Assembly (NCBI GenBank): GCA_017431825.1
Contig: JAFRKI010000002.1
Coordinates: 62,001-126,000 of the forward strand
Source of the DNA: Erysipelotrichaceae bacterium
GTDB lineage: Bacteria > Bacillota_I > Bacilli_A > Erysipelotrichales > Erysipelotrichaceae
Direction: 5' to 3'
Length of the DNA stretch: 64,000 nt
The notes under the pieces are model-generated. The model did not search any database. It had not been told where the DNA came from and was given only the letters and a program-made list of their open reading frames with translations. The position numbers and the translations under genes were made by a program. This document shows positions 7,113 through 16,272 of the stretch, one piece after another (position 1 is the first letter of the stretch; the number at the start of each line of letters is the position of its first letter).

Positions 7113-9359
7113 ATGAAGCGAAGCAATCGTATGCTTCGCATCGTTTATATAATAGCGTTGATAGCAGTTACAGCCTGCATAGTCAACGTTTTTATCGTAT
7201 CCGTATTCAAGCTCCATGTAAGGTCGAATACGTCTTTGGAGTCTTATGTACAGTCCGTTTCCCTGGTATCGGAAACGGTATATGCCAAAAGAGGCAACAT
7301 CTATGATGCCAACGGTGAAATAGTAGCCCAGGATCAGAAGACCTACGATATAATCTGTTTTCTTGATGAAAGCCGTAAAAGCGGAAACAATATCGCTTAT
7401 GTCGACGATCCTTTGTATACATCGCAGGTACTGGCCAACTTCCTGGATATGGATCAGGCTGACATCTATTATCTGCTGACGGCCAATCCCGATCTTTATC
7501 AGACGGAACTGGGCGTCAAAGGAAGAAACCTGAGCGAAGAGACCATGAACGCGATACTTAACTACCCGAATATCCATGGCATAGGCTTTAAGGAATCCAA
7601 TAAGAGGATCTATAATCAGGGACAATCCTTCGCACCTTATCTGATCGGTTTTGCCCAAAGCGACGAAGAAGGAAAACTGGTTGGCAAGATGGGTCTTGAA
7701 GCCTATCTTAACGAAGAACTCAGCGGTATCGACGGCAAACACATCTACCAGCAGGACAAGCACGGTTATATCCTAACCGGTATGTATGAAGAGTATATCC
7801 CAGCCAGCAATGGTTATGACGTCTATACGACTATCGATACATCTGTAGAACAGGCCTTGGAAAAGGCCTTCGAAGACGTTACGGAGCAGAATAACGCCTC
7901 ACAGGCCTGGGGAGCGGTAGTGGAGATAAGCACCGGAAAGATCCTGGCCTGGGGCCAGACGCCGTCTTTCGATCCGAATGTCCTTGAAATAGACAACTAC
8001 AACAACATCGGTTCCCAGCTGCCATATGAACCTGGTTCGGTAATGAAATCGTTCATCTATGCGGCAGCCATGGATACCGGTAAATATGACGGTCATGCGT
8101 ATTTTGATTCCGATCCGTACTGCTATCTGGCTAACGGGACATACCCATACAGGACCTATGGCGGAAATTACTACGGCTGTATATCCAATGCGGCAGGAAA
8201 GTCCTGGGGAACGATCGAGATGGACTACGGTCTGATCTACTCCAGCAATGTTGCGACTTCAACACTTCTTACTGATTATGTAGGCGTAGACACCTACAGT
8301 GAATATCTGGATAAGTTCGGTTTCTTTAAGGAAGTCGATACCGACGGCATGGCAGAAGTGACAGGATATAAGAACTATACCTGGCCAAGTGAAAAGCTGG
8401 CGCTTACCTACGGCCAGGGTTCAAGTGTAACGATGCTGCAGCTCTTACAGGCTTATACCGCAATCTTCGGCAACGGTGAGATGGTAAAACCGTATTTCAT
8501 CGACAGGATAGTCGATACCGATAATAATGAAGTAGTCTATTCCGGAAAAAGAACGGTCGTAAGCACTCCGATCAAGGAATCGACAGCCGAAGAGATACAG
8601 GCCTTACTGACAAGAGTCGTATCCGATCCGGCCGGTACCGCCAAGTATTATGCGGTAGATGAAGTAAACATCATGGCCAAGACCGGTACTTCTGAAATAG
8701 TTGAAGGTGCAGGCTACAATTCCGATGATTCGATCACTTCGGTAATGCTGGCCCTGCCGGCTGAGAATCCGCAGTATATGATCTACTTTGCCTACATCTC
8801 ACCATATGATTACTACAATCATACCTATTCGACTCCTGTAAAAGACCTGATCAGAAGGGTAGCCATCCTTACGGAAGTGGGTTATAACCCTAATGAGAAT
8901 CAGATCAACAATCCTATCAAGAAAGTAAAAATGCCTAATGTGATAGGCAGGAACTATTTCGAAGCGGAAAACTCCTTAAGGAATGATCATGATTTTGAAG
9001 TCATTAAGATAGGCAACGGCGATACGGTATATAAGCAGTATCCTGCTGCCAACGACACTACATATTCCAGATCGAAGGTATTCCTGCTTACGGATACCGA
9101 AAACATCACTCTGCCTGATATGACCGGCTGGACCAGGAAGGAAGTCATAGCCTACTGGCAGCTGACAGGCATACCGTTTACGCTTGACGGCTATGGTGTC
9201 GTAATCGGACAGTCGCTGTCTCCCGGAAGCTATATCGATAAGGATTCGGATGTCATCATTAATTTCGGATCCATAGAGAGCAAGGTCAATACTCAGGAAA
9301 AGATCGAAGAAATCGATGAAGAATATGATGACTACGAAGAATACGAGGATTACGAATAG
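7113..9359 (+). CDS. pbpB: Class B penicillin-binding protein with two PASTA domains (septal transpeptidase)
   Basis: 748 aa. N-terminal membrane anchor (about 9-32), PBP dimerisation domain, then a transpeptidase domain with SxxK at 309-312 (SVMK), SxN at 377-379 (SSN) and KTG at 523-525. Two PASTA domains follow (about 607-665 and 668-735), then a very acidic Asp/Glu/Tyr tail. It cross-links septal peptidoglycan with FtsW/FtsL/DivIC. Last gene of the mraZ operon here: a terminator follows and mraY sits beyond two leftward genes. Confidence 0.95.
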   Translation: MKRSNRMLRIVYIIALIAVTACIVNVFIVSVFKLHVRSNTSLESYVQSVSLVSETVYAKRGNIYDANGEIVAQDQKTYDIICFLDESRKSGNNIAYVDDPLYTSQVLANFLDMDQADIYYLLTANPDLYQTELGVKGRNLSEETMNAILNYPNIHGIGFKESNKRIYNQGQSFAPYLIGFAQSDEEGKLVGKMGLEAYLNEELSGIDGKHIYQQDKHGYILTGMYEEYIPASNGYDVYTTIDTSVEQALEKAFEDVTEQNNASQAWGAVVEISTGKILAWGQTPSFDPNVLEIDNYNNIGSQLPYEPGSVMKSFIYAAAMDTGKYDGHAYFDSDPYCYLANGTYPYRTYGGNYYGCISNAAGKSWGTIEMDYGLIYSSNVATSTLLTDYVGVDTYSEYLDKFGFFKEVDTDGMAEVTGYKNYTWPSEKLALTYGQGSSVTMLQLLQAYTAIFGNGEMVKPYFIDRIVDTDNNEVVYSGKRTVVSTPIKESTAEEIQALLTRVVSDPAGTAKYYAVDEVNIMAKTGTSEIVEGAGYNSDDSITSVMLALPAENPQYMIYFAYISPYDYYNHTYSTPVKDLIRRVAILTEVGYNPNENQINNPIKKVKMPNVIGRNYFEAENSLRNDHDFEVIKIGNGDTVYKQYPAANDTTYSRSKVFLLTDTENITLPDMTGWTRKEVIAYWQLTGIPFTLDGYGVVIGQSLSPGSYIDKDSDVIINFGSIESKVNTQEKIEEIDEEYDDYEEYEDYE

Positions 9360-9365
9360 AAATAC

Positions 9366-9391
9366 AACAGGATCTGCACGGTCCTGTTTTT
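9366..9391 (+). terminator. Intrinsic terminator after pbpB
   Basis: Arms AACAGGA and TCCTGTT with a 9-nt loop, then a short T-run. Confidence 0.7.
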
Positions 9392-9422
9392 ATGTTCATT
9401 TTACATATTTATCTAAGGAGAT

Positions 9423-9443
9423 AAAAAAAGAGGCCTGAGCCTC
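9423..9443 (-). terminator. Intrinsic terminator for the small membrane protein gene
   Basis: On the minus strand GAGGC-TCAG-GCCTC followed by T7. It lies just after the stop codon at 9450. Confidence 0.85.
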
Positions 9444-9449
9444 AGTTTC

Positions 9450-9614
9450 CTACAGATTAGTAAGTAGTGTTGCCAGCAGCATCAGACCAGCACTGGCGAT
9501 GGCTACCCAGAAGGCGACATCAGCACCTAAACCGGCGACTTTCAGTAATACGGCTACTACTGCCAGGATAAGACCTACTAACCAGGTGACTTTCTTTGGA
9601 GCATTAAATTGCAT
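9450..9614 (-). CDS. Small two-helix membrane protein, unknown function
   Basis: 54 aa: short basic-amphipathic start (MQFNAPKKV) then two hydrophobic helices at about 9-28 and 33-52. Similar short MxFxAPKK-type membrane proteins occur in many Firmicutes, but I know of no assigned function. The start is set by a good SD (AAAGGAG) just before the ATG at 9614; a longer frame upstream would add an unrelated basic extension that runs over the promoter. Own promoter and own terminator, so it is a monocistronic gene. Confidence 0.75.
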   Translation of the reverse strand: MQFNAPKKVTWLVGLILAVVAVLLKVAGLGADVAFWVAIASAGLMLLATLLTNL

Positions 9615-9648
9615 ATTCTTTCTCCTTTCTCCGCGAATAATTAAACTA

Positions 9649-9677
9649 ATTCTATAAAAACAGAATTCCGATGTCAA
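9649..9677 (-). promoter_or_regulatory. Promoter of the small membrane protein gene
   Basis: Minus strand: TTGACA (9677-9672), 17-bp spacer, TAGAAT (9654-9649), then an SD-bearing leader to the ATG at 9614. Near-consensus sigma-A promoter. Confidence 0.85.
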
Positions 9678-9691
9678 AGTCTGATAATTAA

Positions 9692-9710
9692 AAAAGCGGC
9701 AGTTACCGCT
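9692..9710 (-). terminator. Intrinsic terminator of sdaA
   Basis: Minus strand AGCGG-TAACTG-CCGCT followed by T6. The sdaA stop codon (9703-9705) lies within the hairpin. Confidence 0.8.
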
Positions 9711-10911
9711 TATCGCTCTTCTGAAATTCTTTCGCAAGTCCTCCCGTTGAGGTCTCTTTAAGTTCGATCGGGATCATGTTGCCGGTCTCATTCATCGTCT
9801 TGACGACCATGTCAAACGATACGATGTGGCCTTTGACCTTGCTCATATATTTGGAGAGAACAGCCGCATCGATGGCTCTTAAAACACCTACAGCATTTCT
9901 TTCTATGCAGGGAATCATCACATAGCCTTTGATCGGATCACAGGTAAGACCCAGATGGTGTTCGATACCTATTTCCGCCGCATATTCGATCTGATCGGTA
10001 TCAAGGCCAAGGACATAAGCGTAGATGGCTGCAGCCATGGAAACGGCTACACCGACTTCGGCCTGACAGCCGCCGACGGCGCCGGATATCGTCGCATCGC
10101 TTTTAACGATATTGCCGAAGACTCCGCCTACTGCCAGCGCATCAGCCAGGAACGGAATATCGTAACCCTTATCATGATGCAGATAATAGATAAGCGAAGA
10201 CAGAACACCGCAGGAACCAAGCGTAGGGGAAGTGACGCAGATCTGGCCGTCCGCATTCTCTTCTCCGGCACTGTAGGCATAAGCCATAAGCTTCAGCTTA
10301 TCCTTTTCGTCATTCTCGAGCTGCAATGCCTCTTCATAAAGCTTTTTGGCACTTTTAGCGATCATCAGATCACCGGGAAGATATCCTTCCTTTTTAAGGC
10401 CGTTTTCGACACATCTGCACATCGTTTCCGCTATGTTACATAAATAATCATGAAGGTCCTTTTCATAGCTGTATACATAATCTTTAAGGCTCATATGCCT
10501 TTCTGTGAGACAGTTCTTGATACTCTGATAGGAGTTCTCTTCATAGATCTCATCATTGTAGTCAAGAGGGTATTCCTTTATACGGATACTGCCGCCGCCG
10601 ATGGAAAAGACGGTCCATTTTAAGACTTCGTTTCTATCGTGATCAAGTCCCTTCAGATAGAAACCGTTAGGGAATTCCTCATCCCAGTCCAGCCTGAATA
10701 TGACTTCGCATTTATCGTCAAGCGTCTCTTTAATGACTTTATCGGTACCGTGGCCTTTTCCCGTAAGTGAAAGGGAGCCGTATAATACTGCTTCATAATA
10801 AGGAAAATCACCGTTTACTTCCCTGAATAAACGGCAGGCTCTGTATGGTGCCAGGGTATGGGAACTGCTGGGTCCTTTTCCGACTTTGTATAATTCCTTA
10901 AGTGACTGCAT
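9703..10911 (-). CDS. sdaA: L-serine dehydratase, single-chain [4Fe-4S] type
   Basis: 402 aa, beta and alpha domains fused. Deaminates L-serine to pyruvate and ammonia using a [4Fe-4S] cluster rather than PLP. GKGPSSSHT at 11-19 starts the beta domain. Cluster-ligand cysteines are at about 234 (TLGSCGV), 282 (GGCQAEVG) and 324 (GLTCDPI). It stands alone on the minus strand, splitting the dcw genes pbpB and mraY. A TATAAG/TAGAAT-like -10 lies 5-10 nt upstream of the ATG and there is no clear SD, so a very short leader is likely. Confidence 0.95.
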   Translation of the reverse strand: MQSLKELYKVGKGPSSSHTLAPYRACRLFREVNGDFPYYEAVLYGSLSLTGKGHGTDKVIKETLDDKCEVIFRLDWDEEFPNGFYLKGLDHDRNEVLKWTVFSIGGGSIRIKEYPLDYNDEIYEENSYQSIKNCLTERHMSLKDYVYSYEKDLHDYLCNIAETMCRCVENGLKKEGYLPGDLMIAKSAKKLYEEALQLENDEKDKLKLMAYAYSAGEENADGQICVTSPTLGSCGVLSSLIYYLHHDKGYDIPFLADALAVGGVFGNIVKSDATISGAVGGCQAEVGVAVSMAAAIYAYVLGLDTDQIEYAAEIGIEHHLGLTCDPIKGYVMIPCIERNAVGVLRAIDAAVLSKYMSKVKGHIVSFDMVVKTMNETGNMIPIELKETSTGGLAKEFQKSDKR

Positions 10912-10973
10912 ATCTGCTTATATTCTATAATGACAGGACCTTAATGCGAAAATTTCTTAATTTCGATACTCTA

Positions 10974-11001
10974 TTGAAGAATGGATAAAATAATGTAAAA
11001 T
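10974..11001 (+). promoter_or_regulatory. mraY promoter
   Basis: TTGAAG (10974-10979), 16-bp spacer, TAAAAT (10996-11001); ATG 9 nt further on at 11011. The predicted leader is only about 3 nt. Confidence 0.7.
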
Positions 11002-11010
11002 TAGTAAGGT

Positions 11011-11982
11011 ATGAATTTATTACTGTATGCAGCACTGGGACTTATCGTATCATTCTTACTGGTATTTTTCGTTATGATCCCTTATATTGCGGCACTTAAA
11101 AGACACAATATCAATCAGGAAGTCAGTGAATACGCTCTTGATGAATATAAAGCCAAGGCCAAGACGCCGATCATGGGCGGCCTGCTGTTTGTCGTGCTGC
11201 CGGTAATAGCCTTTCTTATCGTCGATATAAATTCGATCCATGACGCTTCGGCAATGATCGTACTGATATCCTATGTGCTTTTCTGCCTCGTGGGATTCCT
11301 CGATGATTTCCTTATCATCCAGAGAAGAGACAATGAAGGATTAAGTCCTAAGACCAAGCTGATAATGGAATTCATCTTTGTGCTGTTTATCTTCTTTGTG
11401 TTCCGTAACTATATTTACTGTCAGATAGACGTACCTTTCATCAACGGCGGTCTGACACTGCACTGGCTTTTGTTTCTGCCTCTTTTGATACTGATGTATC
11501 TTGGTGAAGCCAATGCGGTAAACTTTACCGACGGTATGGACGGCTTATGTGCCGGCGTATCGTTCATCGGTCTTATCGGATTTGCGGTCATCTGCTATAA
11601 AGGAAACATGGACCATCTTTTCATCCTGATCCTGTGCATCATGGGCGGTCTGCTGGCATATCTGCACTACAATCACTTCCCGGCAAAGATCTTCATGGGC
11701 GATTCAGGCTCACTAGCGTTAGGCGGTCTATTTGCGGCTTTAGCCTTAGTTACCGGCAAGGAGATAGCTCTGCTGTTCATCGGCGGCGTGTTCCTGCTGG
11801 AAATGTTCTGCGTCTGTCTGCAGCTGAGCTGGGTAAAACTGTTCGGCAAAAGGATACTTCCTTATACGCCAATCCATTATGCCTTCGTGATCAAAGGCCA
11901 TAAGGAAACCAGTGTCGTCAGGTATTTCTATATCCTTGCCGTCATACTGACAGTGATCGGAGTCATAATCGGTTTATCATAA
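11011..11982 (+). CDS. mraY: Phospho-N-acetylmuramoyl-pentapeptide transferase MraY
   Basis: 323 aa, about 10 membrane helices. Makes lipid I from UDP-MurNAc-pentapeptide and undecaprenyl phosphate. Conserved signatures: TPIMGG 52-57, GFLDDF with Asp98-Asp99, NAVNFTDGMDGL 168-179 and FMGDSGS 228-234. Odd point: the C-terminal triple-His motif (PIHHHF in most MraY) reads PIHYAF at 287-292. The stop overlaps the start of recJ by 1 nt. It is separated from the mraZ operon by two opposite genes. A related WecA/TagO-type transferase is a less likely alternative. Confidence 0.88.
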   Translation: MNLLLYAALGLIVSFLLVFFVMIPYIAALKRHNINQEVSEYALDEYKAKAKTPIMGGLLFVVLPVIAFLIVDINSIHDASAMIVLISYVLFCLVGFLDDFLIIQRRDNEGLSPKTKLIMEFIFVLFIFFVFRNYIYCQIDVPFINGGLTLHWLLFLPLLILMYLGEANAVNFTDGMDGLCAGVSFIGLIGFAVICYKGNMDHLFILILCIMGGLLAYLHYNHFPAKIFMGDSGSLALGGLFAALALVTGKEIALLFIGGVFLLEMFCVCLQLSWVKLFGKRILPYTPIHYAFVIKGHKETSVVRYFYILAVILTVIGVIIGLS

Positions 11983-13484
11983 TGACTTACAGATATCATA
12001 AAGGCGATCTGTTCGAAGAGTATTTCAAGGTCCACGGCATAAGTGAGAATGACCTTGATATTTCTTTATATGGGGATAAATACGAAAATGAGCGTCTTGC
12101 CGGTTTTAAGGATAAACTGCTGGAAATCAGGGATTCAAGGTTTCTGATCGTCGGCGATTACGACTGTGACGGTATATGTTCGACAGCCATCATCAAACGG
12201 CTTTTTGAACATCTCGGCATAAATCACAATTATTACATTCCATCCAGAGCCAAGGAAGGATACGGCCTGAACGAAGATATCGTAAACATGGCAAAGGAAA
12301 ACGGTTTTGACTGCATCTTTACCGTCGACAACGGTGTAGCGGCCCATGATGCGATTAAAGTGGCAAACGATGATGATATCAAAGTCATGATCCTCGATCA
12401 TCATGAATATCAGGAAGAACCGGACGTCTATGCCTTTATCCATCCTGAACTCCTGGATAAACCTTATTCAAAGCTGTCTGCCGGAGGTTTATCTTATCTT
12501 TTTTCTACGCTTTTCCATGAGGATGAACTTTCGCTGGTATACGGCGGGATAGCCGTGCTGGCTGATATGGTGGGAGTATTGGGCTATAACCGTTATCTGA
12601 TAAAAAAGGCAATGGAGATCCTCAATAAGGGAGAGATCTACCAGATAAACCTTCTGAACGAATCTGATAAATATTCCTATAACTCGCTTTCCTATAATGT
12701 CATTCCCAAGATCAATGCCGTCAGCCGTATGGATTACAATGCCAACATAGTGGTCAGATATCTTCTGGCTGATTATGAAGACTGCATAAAGTCCGTTGCT
12801 TCAATAAACAAGGTCAATATCGAACGCAAGAACATCACTGAAAGACTGGTCCAGAAAGCCTATAAGGAGATAGACAGAAGCCAGGATATCATAATCGTCA
12901 AAGGCGAAGAATACCGGGAAGGGATCTGCGGGCTGGTGGCCAACAGGATGATATACTCTCTCAATAAACCGGTAATTATCCTGAATGAGAAAGAAGGAGT
13001 TCTTAAAGGATCGGGCAGGAGCCGGGAGAACTTCAATATCTATGAATATCTCAGCGGGATAAAGGAGATCTTCACTTCCTTCGGCGGACACGGTCAGGCC
13101 TGCGGTATTTCCCTTGATCTGGAAGACTATGACAGGCTTATCGAGTATATTAACAGCACTATGATCGAAATCAACGAGCCTGTTAAGGATATTTATGAAA
13201 CGGATATAAACAGTCTTTCCTATGGATTATGCGTCAAACTGGAGGATCTTAAGCCTTTTGGCACCGATCTTGAGGAGCCTTTGCTGATGATAAGAGACGT
13301 AAACTGCAGTAATAAACAGGTCATGGCCGGCAAGTATCCAAAGTTCTGTCTTAATGATGAAGTTAGCGCCATTTCCTTCAATACTTCTGATCTTGACAAG
13401 GAATTCACTGACATGATCGGTCATCTCAGGAAAGACAATTACCGCCGTAATAAGGCATCATTTATAATTGAAGAATTACGGTAG
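11982..13484 (+). CDS. recJ: RecJ-type single-stranded DNA exonuclease, short form
   Basis: 500 aa, DHH/DHHA1 superfamily. 5'-3' ssDNA exonuclease used in recombination and repair. GDYDCDG at 58-64, VDNG at 115-118, DHH at 139-141 and the DHHA1 motif GGHGQACG near 366-373 are all present, so the metal site looks intact. It is shorter than B. subtilis RecJ (about 780 aa) and keeps little beyond the core. The recJ-apt-rel order matches Bacillus. It overlaps mraY by 1 nt. Confidence 0.88.
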   Translation: MTYRYHKGDLFEEYFKVHGISENDLDISLYGDKYENERLAGFKDKLLEIRDSRFLIVGDYDCDGICSTAIIKRLFEHLGINHNYYIPSRAKEGYGLNEDIVNMAKENGFDCIFTVDNGVAAHDAIKVANDDDIKVMILDHHEYQEEPDVYAFIHPELLDKPYSKLSAGGLSYLFSTLFHEDELSLVYGGIAVLADMVGVLGYNRYLIKKAMEILNKGEIYQINLLNESDKYSYNSLSYNVIPKINAVSRMDYNANIVVRYLLADYEDCIKSVASINKVNIERKNITERLVQKAYKEIDRSQDIIIVKGEEYREGICGLVANRMIYSLNKPVIILNEKEGVLKGSGRSRENFNIYEYLSGIKEIFTSFGGHGQACGISLDLEDYDRLIEYINSTMIEINEPVKDIYETDINSLSYGLCVKLEDLKPFGTDLEEPLLMIRDVNCSNKQVMAGKYPKFCLNDEVSAISFNTSDLDKEFTDMIGHLRKDNYRRNKASFIIEELR

Positions 13485-13496
13485 TTCTATTATAAT
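13468..13496 (+). promoter_or_regulatory. apt promoter
   Basis: TTGAAG (13468-13473), 17-bp spacer, TATAAT (13491-13496). It overlaps the end of recJ. The leader of about 22 nt carries a GGGGGT ribosome-binding site. Confidence 0.8.
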
Positions 13497-13524
13497 TAAA
13501 GGGTATTTTATGTGGGGGTAAAAC

Positions 13525-14037
13525 ATGGATTTAAGAGATTACATTGCTGCAATACCTGATTTTCCAAGTGAAGGTATTTTATTCAGAGATATCACTCCGT
13601 TACTGGCTGACGGTGCTGCTTTCAAGGAAGCCTGCGGCCAGATGGCTGCCTATGCCAAGGAGCGAGGAGCCGAAGTCATCGTCGGTCCGGAATCAAGAGG
13701 ATTCATCTTTTCCTGTCCGATCGCTACCGAACTCGGGCTGGGCTTCGTTCCTGTAAGAAAACCAGGCAAACTGCCTAGAGAGACCGTTTCCTACAAGTAT
13801 GAACTGGAGTACGGAACCAATGAGATCTTCATCCATAAGGATGCCATCAAGCCCGGTCAGAAGGTCGTAGTATGCGATGACCTGCTGGCAACCGGCGGTA
13901 CCATCGAAGCTGCCATCAAGCTCGTAGAAGAGCTGGGCGGTGAAGTAGTAGGATGTGCCTTCCTGATCGAACTCGTCGATCTCAACGGCAGGGAAAAGCT
14001 GGCCGGATACGACGTTAAGACACTAATTCAATACTAA
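13525..14037 (+). CDS. apt: Adenine phosphoribosyltransferase
   Basis: 170 aa, standard length. Converts adenine and PRPP to AMP. The PRPP-binding motif [13 protein letters not shown] is near 113-125, preceded by the family motif GPESRGF. SD GGGGGTAA lies before the ATG. A terminator follows directly, with the rel start codon 6 nt after its T-run. Confidence 0.97.
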   Translation: MDLRDYIAAIPDFPSEGILFRDITPLLADGAAFKEACGQMAAYAKERGAEVIVGPESRGFIFSCPIATELGLGFVPVRKPGKLPRETVSYKYELEYGTNEIFIHKDAIKPGQKVVVCDDLLATGGTIEAAIKLVEELGGEVVGCAFLIELVDLNGREKLAGYDVKTLIQY

Positions 14038-14039
14038 TC

Positions 14040-14064
14040 AAATCGAAGTTCATCTTCGATTTTT
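14040..14064 (+). terminator. Terminator between apt and rel
   Basis: 9-bp perfect stem AAATCGAAG/CTTCGATTT, 5-nt loop, T5. The rel ATG is 6 nt downstream, so rel must be reached by read-through, by an unseen promoter, or by regulated antitermination. Confidence 0.8.
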
Positions 14065-14070
14065 AATCTC

Positions 14071-16257
14071 ATGAAGACACAGAAACTGGACAAGGAAACA
14101 TTCGATAAGGAAGTACGGTCTTATATCAGAAATAAGGATTCTTTGGCGTTGATCGAGAAGGCCTATAACTATGCCCATCATAAGCATGAAGGCCAGTTCA
14201 GAAAGAGCGGCGATCCTTATTTTGTCCATGTCCTGTCTGTTGCCTATGAGCTGGCAAAGCTCAAAGGCGGTCCGAACACGATCTGTGCGGGTCTGCTTCA
14301 CGATGTCATCGAGGACTGTGACGTAACGAAAGAGGAATTTATCGATCTTTTCGGAGAAGAGATCTATTCCCTGGTGGAATCGGTGACCAAGATATCCAAC
14401 CTGAAATTTACCGATGAGAAGGAATATCTGGCGGCCAATCACCGCAAGATCCTGATGGCCATGGCCAAGGACGTAAGGGTAATACTGGTTAAGCTGGCTG
14501 ACCGTCTTCACAATATGCGTACTCTGGAATACATGACACCGGAGAAGCAGAAGAAGATCGCCAAGGAGACGCTGGAAGTCTATGCACCGATAGCCCACCG
14601 TCTGGGTATCGCGGAAATAAAGAACGAACTGGAAGATCTTGCTTTCTTCTATCTTGATAATGACAAGTACCATGAGATAGCCCATCTGGTCGAGACCAAG
14701 AAATCGGAAAGAGACAAGCAGATCAACCAGATGATCGCCGATATCTCGGCCATGCTGAAGGAACACGGACTTCCTTTCAGGATCTTCGGTCGTTCCAAGC
14801 ATCTTTATTCCATCAATAAGAAGATGGTCCAGAAAAACAAACGTTTCGACGAGATACTCGATCTCCTGGCCATAAGGATAATAACCGAGACCGAACTGAA
14901 CTGTTATGAGATCTTAGGCTACATCCATGCGGCTTACCGGCCGATACCGGGAAGACTTAAGGACTATATAGCCATGCCGAAGATGAACCTTTACCGTTCT
15001 TTGCATACGACGGTAGTCGGTCCGGACGGCCGTATCTACGAGATCCAGATCAGGACCGAGGAAATGGACCAGATCGCCGAAAGAGGTATCGCAGCGCACT
15101 GGGCCTACAAGGAAGGTTCCTACGATTCCCGTAAGGAACAGAAGGAGATAGTCAAGGAACTGGACTGGCTTTCCACTTTCAATGAGACTGAAGAATCAAA
15201 CGATGCCGAGTATATGGACACCATAATCGGTGACGTTTTCAATGCGAATATCTACTGCATGACGCCAAAGGGCAGGGTAATCGATCTGCCTGCCGGTTCG
15301 ACTCCGGTGGATTTTGCCTACAGAGTTCATACCGAAGTCGGACATACGATGGTCGGTGCCCTGGTAAATGGCATACTGGTTCCGCTTAATACGGAACTTC
15401 ATACCGGCGACGTCGTTGAGATCAGGACCAATAAATCATCCACACCAAGCGAAGACTGGCTGAAGATCGTCAAGACCAACGGTGCCCGTAATAAGATAAG
15501 AGCCTATTTCCAGAAAAAGGAACAGGAAGAAAAGGAAACCCTGGTCAAGACCGGTGAAGACATGCTAAAGGCCGATATGACCAAAAGAGGTATCGACATC
15601 GACGAATACTTCAGCAAGGATAAATTCGAAAACCTGTACGGCTACTATCATACTCCTACGTATAACGACTTCATGTATGCTATAGCCAGAAAGTCGATAA
15701 CGACCCAAAGCATCATCGAAAGACTGGTCAAGACCGGTAAAAAGGAACTTGATGAAGATACACTGCATGAAATGGTCGAAAGAAACAAGACCAGACACCA
15801 GAAGGATGTCAACAAGACCGGTATCATCGTCAAGGGCGTTTCCAGTATGAAGATCAACCTGGCACCTTGCTGCACACCGGTCTACGGTGATTCCATTGTC
15901 GGTTTCGTGACCAAGGGACAGGGAATAAAGGTCCACCGGACTGAATGCCCTAATATCAATAAAGACAAGGCCCGTCTGATCGACGTCGAATGGGACAGCG
16001 TTCATCCTGAGTACAAATACGAAGCCAATATCAGAGTCTATTCCAATGACCGAAACTACCTGCTTACGGACCTTGTGACCTGCATATCGCAGTTCAAGGC
16101 CAATCTGCTGGCCATCAATGTAGCCGTAAACCAGGAAGACCTTACGGCAACCGGTTCACTGACGCTGATGGTCAACGATGCCGAGCATCTGGAGCTGATA
16201 ATGGCTAATTTAAGAAAGGTCTACAGTGTGATCTCTGTTGAAAGAGCCATCAAATAA
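14071..16257 (+). CDS. rel: Bifunctional (p)ppGpp synthetase/hydrolase Rel
   Basis: 728 aa with full Rel architecture: HD hydrolase domain (HDVIEDC from residue 77, RLHNMRTL), synthetase domain (NLYRSLHTTVVGPDG, EIQIRT), TGS domain starting NIYCMTPKGRVIDLP, and a C-terminal ACT domain. Makes and degrades the stringent-response alarmone. No SD precedes the ATG and an intrinsic terminator ends 6 nt upstream, which is unusual and may limit expression. The hisS T-box promoter overlaps the 3' end. Confidence 0.96.
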   Translation: MKTQKLDKETFDKEVRSYIRNKDSLALIEKAYNYAHHKHEGQFRKSGDPYFVHVLSVAYELAKLKGGPNTICAGLLHDVIEDCDVTKEEFIDLFGEEIYSLVESVTKISNLKFTDEKEYLAANHRKILMAMAKDVRVILVKLADRLHNMRTLEYMTPEKQKKIAKETLEVYAPIAHRLGIAEIKNELEDLAFFYLDNDKYHEIAHLVETKKSERDKQINQMIADISAMLKEHGLPFRIFGRSKHLYSINKKMVQKNKRFDEILDLLAIRIITETELNCYEILGYIHAAYRPIPGRLKDYIAMPKMNLYRSLHTTVVGPDGRIYEIQIRTEEMDQIAERGIAAHWAYKEGSYDSRKEQKEIVKELDWLSTFNETEESNDAEYMDTIIGDVFNANIYCMTPKGRVIDLPAGSTPVDFAYRVHTEVGHTMVGALVNGILVPLNTELHTGDVVEIRTNKSSTPSEDWLKIVKTNGARNKIRAYFQKKEQEEKETLVKTGEDMLKADMTKRGIDIDEYFSKDKFENLYGYYHTPTYNDFMYAIARKSITTQSIIERLVKTGKKELDEDTLHEMVERNKTRHQKDVNKTGIIVKGVSSMKINLAPCCTPVYGDSIVGFVTKGQGIKVHRTECPNINKDKARLIDVEWDSVHPEYKYEANIRVYSNDRNYLLTDLVTCISQFKANLLAINVAVNQEDLTATGSLTLMVNDAEHLELIMANLRKVYSVISVERAIK

Positions 16258-16266
16258 TAGTAAAAT
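16238..16266 (+). promoter_or_regulatory. Promoter of the T-box leader / hisS-aspS operon
   Basis: TTGAAA (16238-16243), exactly 17 bp, TAAAAT (16261-16266). The -35 is inside rel. Predicted start near 16273. Confidence 0.85.
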
Positions 16267-16272
16267 GATTTA

